Below are positions 56,517 through 64,000 of a stretch of 64,000 nt of DNA, piece after piece. The position numbers and the translations under genes were made by a program. The stretch lies in NCBI RefSeq assembly GCF_902859625.1, contig NZ_CADIJX010000005.1, positions 62,001 through 126,000 on the forward strand, given 5' to 3'. Below the pieces are notes generated by a model. It did no database searches. It had not been told where the DNA came from and saw nothing but the letters and a program-made list of their open reading frames with translations. Each line of letters opens with the position of its first letter. The stretch's first letter is position 1. This stretch comes from Achromobacter pestifer (lineage in GTDB: Bacteria > Pseudomonadota > Gammaproteobacteria > Burkholderiales > Burkholderiaceae_B).

Positions 56517-58097
56517 ATGCTATTCAATTCCTACCTGTTCCTGCTGATCTTCCTGCCGATCACGCTGGCCGTGTATTACGCGGTGGGGCCGCTGAACGTG
56601 CGCCTGGCGGCACTGTGGCTGTCCCTGACGTCGCTGGTCTTCTATGGCTGGTGGAACCCGCAGTTCGTGGCGCTGCTGGCGGGCTCCATCGCGTTCAATT
56701 ACGTGATCAGCCAACTTATCCTGCACAACACCGGCCGCCCCAAGCTGCAAGGGCTGATCGTCGGGCTGGGCGTGGGCGCCGACCTGGTGCTGCTGTTCCA
56801 CTACAAGTACTTCGCGACGCTGCTGAACTTCATGACGGATCTGGGCGTGACGCACACGACGATGGACGACATCATCCTGCCGCTGGGGATTTCGTTCTTC
56901 ACGTTCACGCAGATCGGCTACCTGCTGGATTGCAAGGCGGGCGTGGTGAAGGAACGCAGCCTGCTCAGCTATGTGCTGTTCGTCACGTTTTTCCCGCACC
57001 TGATCGCCGGCCCGATCCTGCATCACAAAGAAATGATGCCGCAGTTCGCGCAGCCCGAGAACTACCGCTTCAAGGCCGAAAACCTGTCGGTCGGCGCCAT
57101 GCTGTTCGTGATCGGGCTGGCCAAGAAAGTATTGCTTGCCGATGGCATCGCCCCTTATGCCGATGCCGGTTTCGCCGCCCCGGGGGAACTGATGTTCTGG
57201 GGCTCGTGGGGCGCCAGCGTCTGCTACGCGCTACAGCTGTACTTTGATTTCTCGGGCTATTCGGACATGGCGCTGGGCTTGGCCAAGATGTTCGGCATCC
57301 GCTTCCCGCTGAACTTCAATTCACCCTACAAGGCCAGCAGCATCATTGATTTCTGGGCGCGGTGGCATATGACGCTGACCCGCTACATCACCGCCTACCT
57401 GTACTACCCGGTGGCGATGGCGGTATCCAAATGGCGCACGAACCGCAATCTGCCGGTAGGCTCCGCAGGTATCCGCACGCCGGGCGGATTCGCCAGCAGC
57501 ATCGTATTTCCGACGCTGTTCACGATGACGCTGGCGGGGGTGTGGCACGGCGCGGGATTCCAGTTCATTGTCTTCGGCCTGCTGCACGCCATGTACCTGT
57601 CGGTGAACCATGCCTGGCGGATCTTCGTGGTAGGCCGCAAGCCGGCCGCGGCGCGCAACATCGGCGTCGCCCAGCGCGCGCTGTGCATCCTGCTGACATT
57701 CGTGGCGGTGCTGGTGGCGCAAGCCTTCTTCCGCGCCCACGGCGTGGGCGACGCGATGCTGTTGATGAAGGGAATGATCGGCTTGCGCGGCGTGGAATCC
57801 ATGGACCTGTCCACGCATGTGGCGGGGCTGGCCTGGGGCGATGCCTGGCGCGTCATCGTGGGGCATCACCTGCAACTGATCTACGCGGTCGTGCTGCTGG
57901 GCATTGCCTGGTTCACGCCCAATGCGCATCAGATCCTGGGCCGCTATTCGCCCGCGCTCTTCAAACCGCAGGAAGCGCCGCGCGCCTTCATGCGGTGGCG
58001 CCCCAACATGGCCTGGCTGGTCGTGATGCTGGCGCTGTTATTCCTCTGCCTGGTCAACCTGCACAAGGAAACCCGGTTCCTCTATTTCCAATTCTGA
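56517..58097 (+). CDS. MBOAT-family O-acyltransferase (AlgI/DltB-like)
   Basis: 526 residues with about eleven hydrophobic segments. The MBOAT signature region has FWARWHMTLTRY (His284) and the catalytic His344 in GVWHGAGFQFIVFG. AlgI moves acetyl groups from acetyl-CoA across the membrane. DltB, a relative, instead takes D-alanyl groups from the carrier DltC. Here a carrier-protein gene follows by 25 bases, so a carrier-bound acyl donor is more likely than acetyl-CoA. It starts 10 bases after the SGNH gene. Confidence 0.92.
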   Translation: MLFNSYLFLLIFLPITLAVYYAVGPLNVRLAALWLSLTSLVFYGWWNPQFVALLAGSIAFNYVISQLILHNTGRPKLQGLIVGLGVGADLVLLFHYKYFATLLNFMTDLGVTHTTMDDIILPLGISFFTFTQIGYLLDCKAGVVKERSLLSYVLFVTFFPHLIAGPILHHKEMMPQFAQPENYRFKAENLSVGAMLFVIGLAKKVLLADGIAPYADAGFAAPGELMFWGSWGASVCYALQLYFDFSGYSDMALGLAKMFGIRFPLNFNSPYKASSIIDFWARWHMTLTRYITAYLYYPVAMAVSKWRTNRNLPVGSAGIRTPGGFASSIVFPTLFTMTLAGVWHGAGFQFIVFGLLHAMYLSVNHAWRIFVVGRKPAAARNIGVAQRALCILLTFVAVLVAQAFFRAHGVGDAMLLMKGMIGLRGVESMDLSTHVAGLAWGDAWRVIVGHHLQLIYAVVLLGIAWFTPNAHQILGRYSPALFKPQEAPRAFMRWRPNMAWLVVMLALLFLCLVNLHKETRFLYFQF

Positions 58098-58122
58098 CCG
58101 CGATGCGGTCCAGGAGCATCCC

Positions 58123-58362
58123 ATGGACATCAAGACAATCGAGACCAAGGTCTCCGACATCATCGAAAGCATCATCCTGACCAAAGTCGATCCCGATACC
58201 CTGCTGATCGAATCCGGCCTGGTGGATTCCTTGGCCGCGGTGGATCTGGCGCTGGCGGTGGAGCGCGAGTTCGGCTGCAAGATCCCGCCGACCGAGATCG
58301 ACGTGCATCTGGAATCCGTGCACACGCTGGCCGCGTTCATCGCGGAGAACGCCCGCGCCTGA
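58123..58362 (+). CDS. Acyl/peptidyl carrier protein
   Basis: 79 residues, a single carrier domain. The phosphopantetheine attachment serine is Ser36 in SGLVDSLAAVDLAL. The segment IPPTEIDVHLESVHTLAAFI in helix III resembles stand-alone carriers used with adenylation enzymes more than fatty-acid AcpP, which has DSLD and a more acidic helix II. An AGGAG site precedes the ATG. Its position between the MBOAT and the adenylation gene implies it is charged by the latter and unloaded by the former. Confidence 0.92.
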   Translation: MDIKTIETKVSDIIESIILTKVDPDTLLIESGLVDSLAAVDLALAVEREFGCKIPPTEIDVHLESVHTLAAFIAENARA

Positions 58363-58395
58363 CGCCCCCCCGCGAAAAGCCTGGAGGACTGAACC

Positions 58396-59865
58396 ATGCG
58401 TTTCGATTTCAACGCCTACGATTTCGTTGACACCGCGACAGGCACCGATGTCTTGGCCGTGGTGGATGCGCAAGGCGCCACGACTTGGGGCGAATTGAAG
58501 GCCGCCACAGACGCCTGGCAACGCGCCGCGCTCCAGGCGGGCGCCACGGCGGGCGTGCCCCTTGCAATCTCTGGCCACAAAGAGACCGCGTTCCTGGTGG
58601 CCATATTGGGCTGCCTGCGGCTGGGCGTGCCCTTTGTGCCGGTGGACGTCATCAACCCGCCTGAACGCATCGCGCGCATCGGCCAACTGGTCCGTGCCGG
58701 ACTGCGCTACGACGCGCAAGCCAACGCCTTCCTGCCCGCCAGTGACGCCCCCGCGCCGCTGGCGGAAGCGGGGCTGGCTTACATCATGTTCACCTCGGGC
58801 AGCACGGGCGACCCGAAAGGCGTGCAGATCGGGCGAGAAAGCGTCACGCTTTTCGCCGGCTGGATACGCGACTGCCTGAATCTGGGCGCGGCGCCGGCCT
58901 TCATGGACCAGATGCTATTCAGTTTCGACTTTTCCTTGTTCAACTGGGTAGGCGCACTGGAACTGGGCGGCATCTGCGTGCTGTGTCCGCGCGAAACCAT
59001 CGCCGAGCGAAACGCCTTCATCGGATACTTGGCGGGCACCCGCATCAACGTCTGGGCGTCGACGCCATCGTTCGTGCGGCAACAGCTGTTCAACCCCGAC
59101 TTCGATCACGCCCATCTGCCTGACCTGCGCGTCTTCGTCTTCGGCGCGGAATCGTTGACGCCAACAATGGCCGAAGAACTCTGGCAGCGCTTTCCGCAGG
59201 TTCGCATCATCAATTCCTACGGGCCGACGGAAGCCACCTGCTCCACGACCTGGGTCGAGATCGACCCGGCGCTCCGGGCCGCCGCACCCAATCCCTTTCC
59301 CATCGGCCGCGCCAAGCCTTATGCGGACGTCTTCATCGAGAACGGCGAAATCAGCATCGCGGGCGACCACGTGATGCGCGGCTATCTGAACCGTCCGGAC
59401 CTGAATGCGTCGCGCATGTTCACGCGCAACGGCAAGCGCGGCTACCGCAGCGGCGACTTGGGCGATATCGATGCAGACGGCCTGGTGACCTTTCGCGGCC
59501 GGGTCGACGATCAGATCAAACTGCACGGATATCGCATCGAACTGGCCGAGATCGATGCCGCCATTGCCATGTTGTCCGGCGCACGTGCTGGGGCGACAGT
59601 GGCCTTGCGGCGTCCCGATGGCGCCATCGTCCGGTTGATCGGCTTTGTTGAACCGGCGGCCTCGGGGCCCGCTGGCCTGCAACCGCTGCCAGCGGAACTA
59701 CAGGATTGGAAGACCCTGCTGGGACGCCGCCTGCCGCCCTATATGATCCCGTCGGAACTGGTCGCCTGCCACCGCTTTCCCACGACCAGCACGGACAAGG
59801 CGGATCGCAAGCAACTGGAGCGCCTGTACCTGGAAGCCCGCCTCAGCAAGAAAAAGGAGTCTTGA
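58396..59865 (+). CDS. DltA-like adenylation enzyme loading the carrier protein
   Basis: 489 residues, ANL superfamily. Core motifs are FTSGSTGDPKGV (132-143), NSYGPTEAT (273-281), SGDLG (352-356), the hinge region GRVDDQIKLHGYRIEL and catalytic Lys468 in TDKADRKQL. Blocks such as INVWASTPSFV closely resemble DltA, the D-alanine:carrier ligase. The DltA cysteine in FCGE that helps select D-alanine is replaced: here the stretch is FGAESL, with Gly250. The substrate may therefore be a different amino or carboxylic acid. It has a good GGAGG site and is four bases from the next start. Confidence 0.9.
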   Translation: MRFDFNAYDFVDTATGTDVLAVVDAQGATTWGELKAATDAWQRAALQAGATAGVPLAISGHKETAFLVAILGCLRLGVPFVPVDVINPPERIARIGQLVRAGLRYDAQANAFLPASDAPAPLAEAGLAYIMFTSGSTGDPKGVQIGRESVTLFAGWIRDCLNLGAAPAFMDQMLFSFDFSLFNWVGALELGGICVLCPRETIAERNAFIGYLAGTRINVWASTPSFVRQQLFNPDFDHAHLPDLRVFVFGAESLTPTMAEELWQRFPQVRIINSYGPTEATCSTTWVEIDPALRAAAPNPFPIGRAKPYADVFIENGEISIAGDHVMRGYLNRPDLNASRMFTRNGKRGYRSGDLGDIDADGLVTFRGRVDDQIKLHGYRIELAEIDAAIAMLSGARAGATVALRRPDGAIVRLIGFVEPAASGPAGLQPLPAELQDWKTLLGRRLPPYMIPSELVACHRFPTTSTDKADRKQLERLYLEARLSKKKES

Positions 59866-59868
59866 ACC

Positions 59869-60543
59869 ATGTTCATCCCCCCACGCAACGCAGCGCTTGC
59901 CATCGTGCTTGCCACCCTGGCCGGCAACGTCGCGGCCGAAGGCGTCTTCGCGCAGCTTTATGCCGCCCGTCCGCCCGCCGGGTCTTCCTTCGTGCGAGTG
60001 GTGAACCCGGACGCCACCCCGTTGCGCGTGCAGATCGCCGGTGGCCCCGCGCAGGCCCCTGGCTCGGCCAAACCCGCCACCACCTATGCCATCGTCAAGG
60101 GCAACCAGCCCTTCCAGGTGCTGGTGGACGGCAAGCCCGCCGCCAGCCTGCAAGTGGCCCCCGATACCTTCAGCACGTTGGTGCCGCGCCGTGATGGGGG
60201 CAAACTGTCATTCGACGTCGTTGACGACAGCAACGGCGCGCAGGATGCGTTGAAGGCAGAACTGCGCTTCTACAACCTGGCAACCGACTGCCCCGCCGGG
60301 CAACTGGGCGTCAGTCCATCCGGCCCCGCGCTGTTTCAGGACGTCAAACCGGGGGCATCCGCCGCCCGCGCCATCAACCCCGTCAGCGCCACGCTGGCGG
60401 CAGGCTGCGGCGCCGCCGCATCCCCAACGCTGGCCCTGCCCGCCTTGCAACCCGGCGACCACTACAGCCTGTTCCTGACCGGCTCCGCGGCGGCGCCGGT
60501 ACTGCGCGGCCAGGTCAGCGCCACGGACCCCTATAGCCGCTAG
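59869..60543 (+). CDS. AlgF-like periplasmic protein
   Basis: 224 residues with a signal peptide ending NVAAEG at about residue 23. The mature start FAQLYAARPPAGSSFVRVVN matches the AlgF family, a periplasmic beta-sandwich protein that contacts AlgJ and AlgX in alginate acetylation and recurs as WssG in acetylated cellulose. It contains one Cys pair in the second half (about 140 and 182), possibly a disulfide. It lies between the adenylation and dehydrogenase genes with gaps of three and eight bases, so these genes form one operon. Confidence 0.8.
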   Translation: MFIPPRNAALAIVLATLAGNVAAEGVFAQLYAARPPAGSSFVRVVNPDATPLRVQIAGGPAQAPGSAKPATTYAIVKGNQPFQVLVDGKPAASLQVAPDTFSTLVPRRDGGKLSFDVVDDSNGAQDALKAELRFYNLATDCPAGQLGVSPSGPALFQDVKPGASAARAINPVSATLAAGCGAAASPTLALPALQPGDHYSLFLTGSAAAPVLRGQVSATDPYSR

Positions 60544-60551
60544 GAGACATC

Positions 60552-61682
60552 ATGCGCCGCGTTTTCCGGGATGACCATGAACTGTTCCGCGATCAGGTCC
60601 GGCGCTTTGTCGCCAACGAGATCGCTCCCCACTACGCCGAATGGGAAAAGGCCGGCGTGACACCGCGCGCCCTGTGGCGGCGCGCAGGACAAGAAGGCCT
60701 GCTCAATTGCGCCCTGCCCGACCCATACGGCCTGGGCGGCGACTTCGGCCATTCCGCCGTCGTGATCGAAGAACTGGCTCACGCCAACTTCCTGGGCATT
60801 GGCTTTTCCATCCATTCCGACATGGTGTCGCCGTATCTGTTGAACTTCGGCACGGACGCGCAAAAGCAGCGCTGGCTGCCCGCCATGACGCGCGGCGAAG
60901 TCATCGGAGCCATCGCACTGACCGAGCCCGGAGCAGGCAGCGACCTGAAAGCCATCCGCACCCGGGCCCGCCGCGACGGCGACCATTACGTGCTCAATGG
61001 CCAGAAAACCTTCATCACCAATGGCGTCAACGCCGGCCTGGCCATCGTGTTGGCCAGCACCGACCCAGACTTGGGCGCGCGCGGGCTGTCGCTATTCTGC
61101 GTCGAGGAAAACCTGCCCGGCTACACCAAGGGGGCGGCGCTGGACAAGATCGGCCAGCACGCCCAGGACACCTGCGAGCTGTACTTCGACGATGTCCGCG
61201 TGCCGGTGGATTGCCTGCTGGGCCAGGAGCATGCCGCTTTCGAATACATGACCCGCGAACTCGCGCGCGAACGGCTGGCGATTGCCCTGCGCGCCGCCGC
61301 TTCGGTGGAGGGCATGCTGGACGAAGCCGCGCAGTACACCCGAGACCGCAAGGTCTTCAGCCGGCGCGTGATCGACTACCAGAACACCCGTTTCAAATTG
61401 GCCAACGCGCACGCGCAGACCACCATGCTGCGCGTGTTCCTGGACGATTGCCTGGCACGTCAGATGGAAGGCGGCCTGGACCCGACAACGGCTGCCATCG
61501 CCAAACTGAACGCCACCGAAATCCAAGGCCGCGTGCTGGACGACCTGCTCCAGATGCATGGGGGTTACGGATACATGGCGGAATACGGCATCGGGCGCGC
61601 GTGGGTCGATGCCCGGGCATTGCGTATTTTTGGGGGCACCAGCGAAGTCATGCTGGAGATCATCGGCCGCAGCTTCAACTAA
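60552..61682 (+). CDS. Acyl-CoA dehydrogenase-family flavoenzyme, candidate acyl/prolyl-carrier dehydrogenase
   Basis: 376 residues with the acyl-CoA dehydrogenase fold: ALTEPGAGSDL, FITNGVNAGLAIV, and the C-terminal MHGGYGYM and RIFGGTSEVM. The medium-chain-type catalytic Glu is absent (Gly361). Glu240 in LARERL takes the place of the base used in isovaleryl-type and long-chain enzymes. As the last gene of an operon with a carrier and an adenylation enzyme, it matches the PigA/PltE/RedW/CloN3 prolyl-carrier oxidases in family and length. It may oxidise the carrier-bound acyl group. Generic acyl-CoA oxidation cannot be excluded. Confidence 0.85.
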   Translation: MRRVFRDDHELFRDQVRRFVANEIAPHYAEWEKAGVTPRALWRRAGQEGLLNCALPDPYGLGGDFGHSAVVIEELAHANFLGIGFSIHSDMVSPYLLNFGTDAQKQRWLPAMTRGEVIGAIALTEPGAGSDLKAIRTRARRDGDHYVLNGQKTFITNGVNAGLAIVLASTDPDLGARGLSLFCVEENLPGYTKGAALDKIGQHAQDTCELYFDDVRVPVDCLLGQEHAAFEYMTRELARERLAIALRAAASVEGMLDEAAQYTRDRKVFSRRVIDYQNTRFKLANAHAQTTMLRVFLDDCLARQMEGGLDPTTAAIAKLNATEIQGRVLDDLLQMHGGYGYMAEYGIGRAWVDARALRIFGGTSEVMLEIIGRSFN

Positions 61683-61695
61683 GGAACTGCGCCGC

Positions 61696-62685
61696 TTATA
61701 CCCGCGCCGCCAGCCATGCGCGCATCAGGGCGCGCGCTTCGGGCGTGTTGTCGATGACCCAGGGGTCCAACGCAAAGGCGACCACCCGTTTGGCGCCATA
61801 GCCGCTGGCCACATCCCACTGCGCCTTCACCCGGCCGAAGTCGGCCGAACGCGCTTTGAAGGTAGACCCGTCGGTACTGCCCGAGGGCAATTCCTCGAAC
61901 AATTCAAGGATCAGATCAAACGAGGCCCGGCGTGCCAGCAGCATGTCATGCAACGGCTCCAACGCCTGGTAGTTGGCCAGCCCGGCCACGCCCACGCCGT
62001 CCTGAATCATCGGATGGATGCGCACCTGGTCAAGAATGCCGCGCCACAACGTCATCAGCGAGCCCTCGCCGGGCAGGCGGCTGTGATACGTGGAGATGCA
62101 GGGCACGCCGCGACTGGTGGCCTGCGCGGTGCGCGAGAACGCATCCAGCCATGGGATCAACTGCGCCTGCCGTTCGGCCGACGCCCAGTTGTACTGCTCC
62201 AGCTCGTAAGGCAGGTACCAGCCGCGAAACGCGCGGCGCTTGGGCCATGGCGCGGACTCCATATAGGCTACGCCGCGCGTGCGTGTCTGATCGAGATAGC
62301 CCGCGAATGCCGCCTTGTCTTTGCTGGCCAGCACATCCCACCAACGTTGGTCGTAGGGCAGGCCCACATGCACACCCAGCCCCTGGCGTTCGGCTTCATC
62401 GAAGATGTGGCGCAGGACGGTCTCGGGAACCATCCAGTCATCGGGGCGCCCGCCTTCCAGCCCGACCCATTGCAAGAAGATCTCGCGGCATCCCAGTCGC
62501 CGGTAGGCGGACAGCCGCAAGCGCCAGTCTTCTGGACTTAAGTCCAGATGGCTGCGCCACAGTTGCAGGAAGGTGGCGTTCAGCGACAGCGGTGGCGCGC
62601 AGGCGGCCAACGGCGCCAGAGCGCCAAGCGCCAGCGCCTGAAGCAGGCGCCGGCGAAAAGGGGAAGTCAGCGGCCGACGTATCAG
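61696..62685 (-). CDS. DUF4434-type glycoside-hydrolase-like lipoprotein (CTG start proposed)
   Basis: The core begins ATFLQLWRSHLDLSPEDW and has the TIM-barrel pattern of DUF4434 (FLQWVGLEGG, GLHVGLPYD spelled here as GVHVGLPYD, ISTYHS), a family related to polysaccharide hydrolases. The first ordinary start is TTG at 62610, inside a lipobox. In the same frame upstream lie 25 codons encoding RRPLTSPFRRRLLQALALGA and then LAPLAAC, a good lipoprotein signal. The only sensible start is CTG at 62685, seven bases after AGGA. With it the product is 329 residues. It is convergent with the exopolysaccharide operon and may act on its polymer. Confidence 0.72.
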   Translation of the reverse strand: MIRRPLTSPFRRRLLQALALGALAPLAACAPPLSLNATFLQLWRSHLDLSPEDWRLRLSAYRRLGCREIFLQWVGLEGGRPDDWMVPETVLRHIFDEAERQGLGVHVGLPYDQRWWDVLASKDKAAFAGYLDQTRTRGVAYMESAPWPKRRAFRGWYLPYELEQYNWASAERQAQLIPWLDAFSRTAQATSRGVPCISTYHSRLPGEGSLMTLWRGILDQVRIHPMIQDGVGVAGLANYQALEPLHDMLLARRASFDLILELFEELPSGSTDGSTFKARSADFGRVKAQWDVASGYGAKRVVAFALDPWVIDNTPEARALMRAWLAARV

Positions 62686-62705
62686 GAGAAAATCCTGTGC
62701 CGCCT

Positions 62706-63119
62706 TTAGCCGCGGTTGCCGAACAGGCCGGACAATGACGCCAGCAGATCGGCCGGGTTGACTTGCTGCCCAGGCTGCACAGCGCCGTCCGGCGTGGCTT
62801 TGTCCACCAGTTGCGGCAGCAGCGACGACAGCGAACCCAAGACGGAATCGGTGTCCTGACCGGTCTTGGCAGCCAAATCATTGACGACGCCGGGGTCAAG
62901 CACGGAACCCAGCTGGTCGGCGCTGACGGGCAGGTTCTGCCCGGTGCCTACCCATGACGCGACGATCTCGCTCAAGCCGCCCTTCTGGAAGCTGGCGATC
63001 AGGCCGCTCAGGCCGCCCGGGTACTTATTCAATTGCTCGATCAGCGCGGGCAGCATCGACGCCGAGCCCCCTTGCTGACCGCCACCAGCCATCGAGGCCA
63101 AGGTATCCAATAGACTCAT
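62706..63119 (-). CDS. YidB-like (DUF937) protein
   Basis: 137 residues, Gly/Ser/Gln-rich N-terminus (MAGGGQQGG), followed by a helical domain with QLNKYPGGLSGLIASFQKGG and VASWVGTGQNLPVSADQL, typical of YidB/DUF937. Function is unknown in the family. It ends 20 bases before the CTG start proposed for the DUF4434 gene and may be co-transcribed with it. Confidence 0.88.
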   Translation of the reverse strand: MSLLDTLASMAGGGQQGGSASMLPALIEQLNKYPGGLSGLIASFQKGGLSEIVASWVGTGQNLPVSADQLGSVLDPGVVNDLAAKTGQDTDSVLGSLSSLLPQLVDKATPDGAVQPGQQVNPADLLASLSGLFGNRG

Positions 63120-63230
63120 CGCAGTGCTCCTGAAAAGTCGGAAAACCAGTATAGGCCCGCGTCCGGCGCAACAGGTGTCATCACCGTTACCAGACCCCCG
63201 ATCTTTGCAAAACTTGTAAATCCGAGCGGT

Positions 63231-64000
63231 TCAACCAGCACGCTGGGCAGCCGATGCTTTCAATGCCTTCAGCGCCTTCTGCCCCGCGCGCCCGTCGGCG
63301 GGCAGGCCAAGTTCGCGCTGTGCCGCCTGCAAGGCTTGACGAGTACGGGCGCCGATCATTCCATCGGGTTCACCGATGTCATAGCCTTTGGCAATCAGCA
63401 GACGCTGCAATTCGCGTCGCTCCGCCCGCGACAAGCCCGGATCGTCCGTCGGCCAAGCCTGCACCAACGGCCCCCCGCCGCGCAGGCGGTCGGACAAATG
63501 GGCGATGGCCAGCGCGTAGCTTTCCGCGGCGTTGTACGAATACAGAGCATCGAAGTTCCGCGTCACCAGAAAGGCCGGGCCATTGCGGCCCGCAGGCAGC
63601 AGCAGGCCTGCCGGCGTATCGCCTGCGGGCAAGGCCTGCCCATCGACGCGCGTGACTCCCTGTTTGGCCCACGACGACATCGGACGCTTGTTCTTGCGGC
63701 CCGCGCCCGCAGTGTCCACGCCGGCGGGAAGCTTCACCTCGTAGCCCCACGCCAGCGACGGATTCCAGCCGGCGCGCTTCAGGAAATTCGCGGTGGACGC
63801 CAGCGCATCAGGCACGCTATCGACCAGATCGCGACGGCCGTCGCCATCAAAGTCCACGGCCAGCCGCAGATACGTGGACGGCATGAACTGGGTCTGCCCG
63901 AACGCACCGGCCCAGGACCCGACCAGCCGATCGGGCGCAATGTGCTCGTCCTGAATGATCTTCAAGGTGGCGAAGAACTCACCCCGGAAATAGGCCTGCC
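63231..64000 (-). CDS. Lytic murein transglycosylase with peptidoglycan-binding domain (N-terminus beyond window)
   Basis: The frame is open to the right edge (QAYFRGEFFATLKIIQDEHI at its visible start), so the N-terminus and the catalytic Glu are outside. Visible are GAFGQTQFMPSTYLRLAVDF of the MltB/SLT-type transglycosylase family, DGDGRRDLVDSVPDALAS, and a C-terminal peptidoglycan-binding domain (about the last 65 residues, LQRLLIAKGYDIGEPDGMIG). It differs from the mltB lipoprotein at 23.7 kb in having this binding domain. Confidence 0.9.
   Translation of the reverse strand, partial: QAYFRGEFFATLKIIQDEHIAPDRLVGSWAGAFGQTQFMPSTYLRLAVDFDGDGRRDLVDSVPDALASTANFLKRAGWNPSLAWGYEVKLPAGVDTAGAGRKNKRPMSSWAKQGVTRVDGQALPAGDTPAGLLLPAGRNGPAFLVTRNFDALYSYNAAESYALAIAHLSDRLRGGGPLVQAWPTDDPGLSRAERRELQRLLIAKGYDIGEPDGMIGARTRQALQAAQRELGLPADGRAGQKALKALKASAAQRAG

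Overview
The window looks like a chromosomal segment from a betaproteobacterium of the Alcaligenaceae, most likely Achromobacter or a close Bordetella relative. GC is high throughout. The tmRNA tag reads ANDERFALAA, a typical Burkholderiales tag. A Bug-family (TctC) solute-binding protein is present. GyrA carries Gln at position 83, which I recall as the native residue in Achromobacter. Genus is inference; no phage, plasmid, insertion-sequence or CRISPR signal was seen.

Layout. 1-1.4 kb: a PA0069-type radical SAM protein cut by the window edge, with a LexA box on its promoter. 1.6-9.4 kb: an assimilatory sulfate operon transcribed leftward (sbp-cysT-cysW-cysA-cysH-cysD-cysN), preceded by a 1-Cys peroxiredoxin gene with its own terminator. 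9.6-15.4 kb: a small catabolic operon (CoA-transferase, crotonase, Bug binding protein, acyl-CoA dehydrogenase) with a divergent LysR regulator. 15.4-20.8 kb: an aspartate decarboxylation module, aspT-aspD-aspT. 21-25.8 kb: etfBA, a histone-deacetylase-family hydrolase, mltB and cysM. 25.9-30.2 kb: comEA and lapA-lapB-rfaE1-hldD (LPS heptose supply and LPS homeostasis). 30.3-41.5 kb: the conserved housekeeping run gyrA-serC-pheA-hisC-tyrA-aroA-cmk-rpsA-ihfB, with several overlapping genes. 41.9-46.1 kb: ompA, ubiG-gph (the gph gene is probably mupP), an MFS transporter and tmRNA.

46.5-61.7 kb is the most interesting region: one long co-directional locus for an exopolysaccharide. It begins with wecB (UDP-ManNAc supply). 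Next come a BcsB-like periplasmic subunit, an NfrB-type membrane glycosyltransferase with a C-terminal two-motif MshEN (c-di-GMP binding) domain, and an NfrA-like TPR/beta-barrel outer-membrane protein. These are followed by an alginate/cellulose-type acylation set: two SGNH (AlgJ/AlgX-like) proteins, an MBOAT (AlgI-like) and an AlgF-like protein. Inserted in this set are a private carrier protein, a DltA-like adenylation enzyme and an acyl-CoA dehydrogenase. That trio has the sizes and composition of the sets that turn proline into carrier-bound pyrrole-2-carboxylate in prodigiosin, pyoluteorin and clorobiocin pathways. I propose a c-di-GMP-controlled, ManNAc-type polymer decorated not with acetate but with an acyl group made on a carrier protein, possibly pyrrolyl or prolyl. 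The family assignments are well supported; the chemistry is hypothesis.

61.7-64 kb: a convergent DUF4434 (glycoside-hydrolase-like) lipoprotein whose signal peptide appears to start at a CTG codon, a YidB-like protein, and a lytic transglycosylase cut by the right edge.
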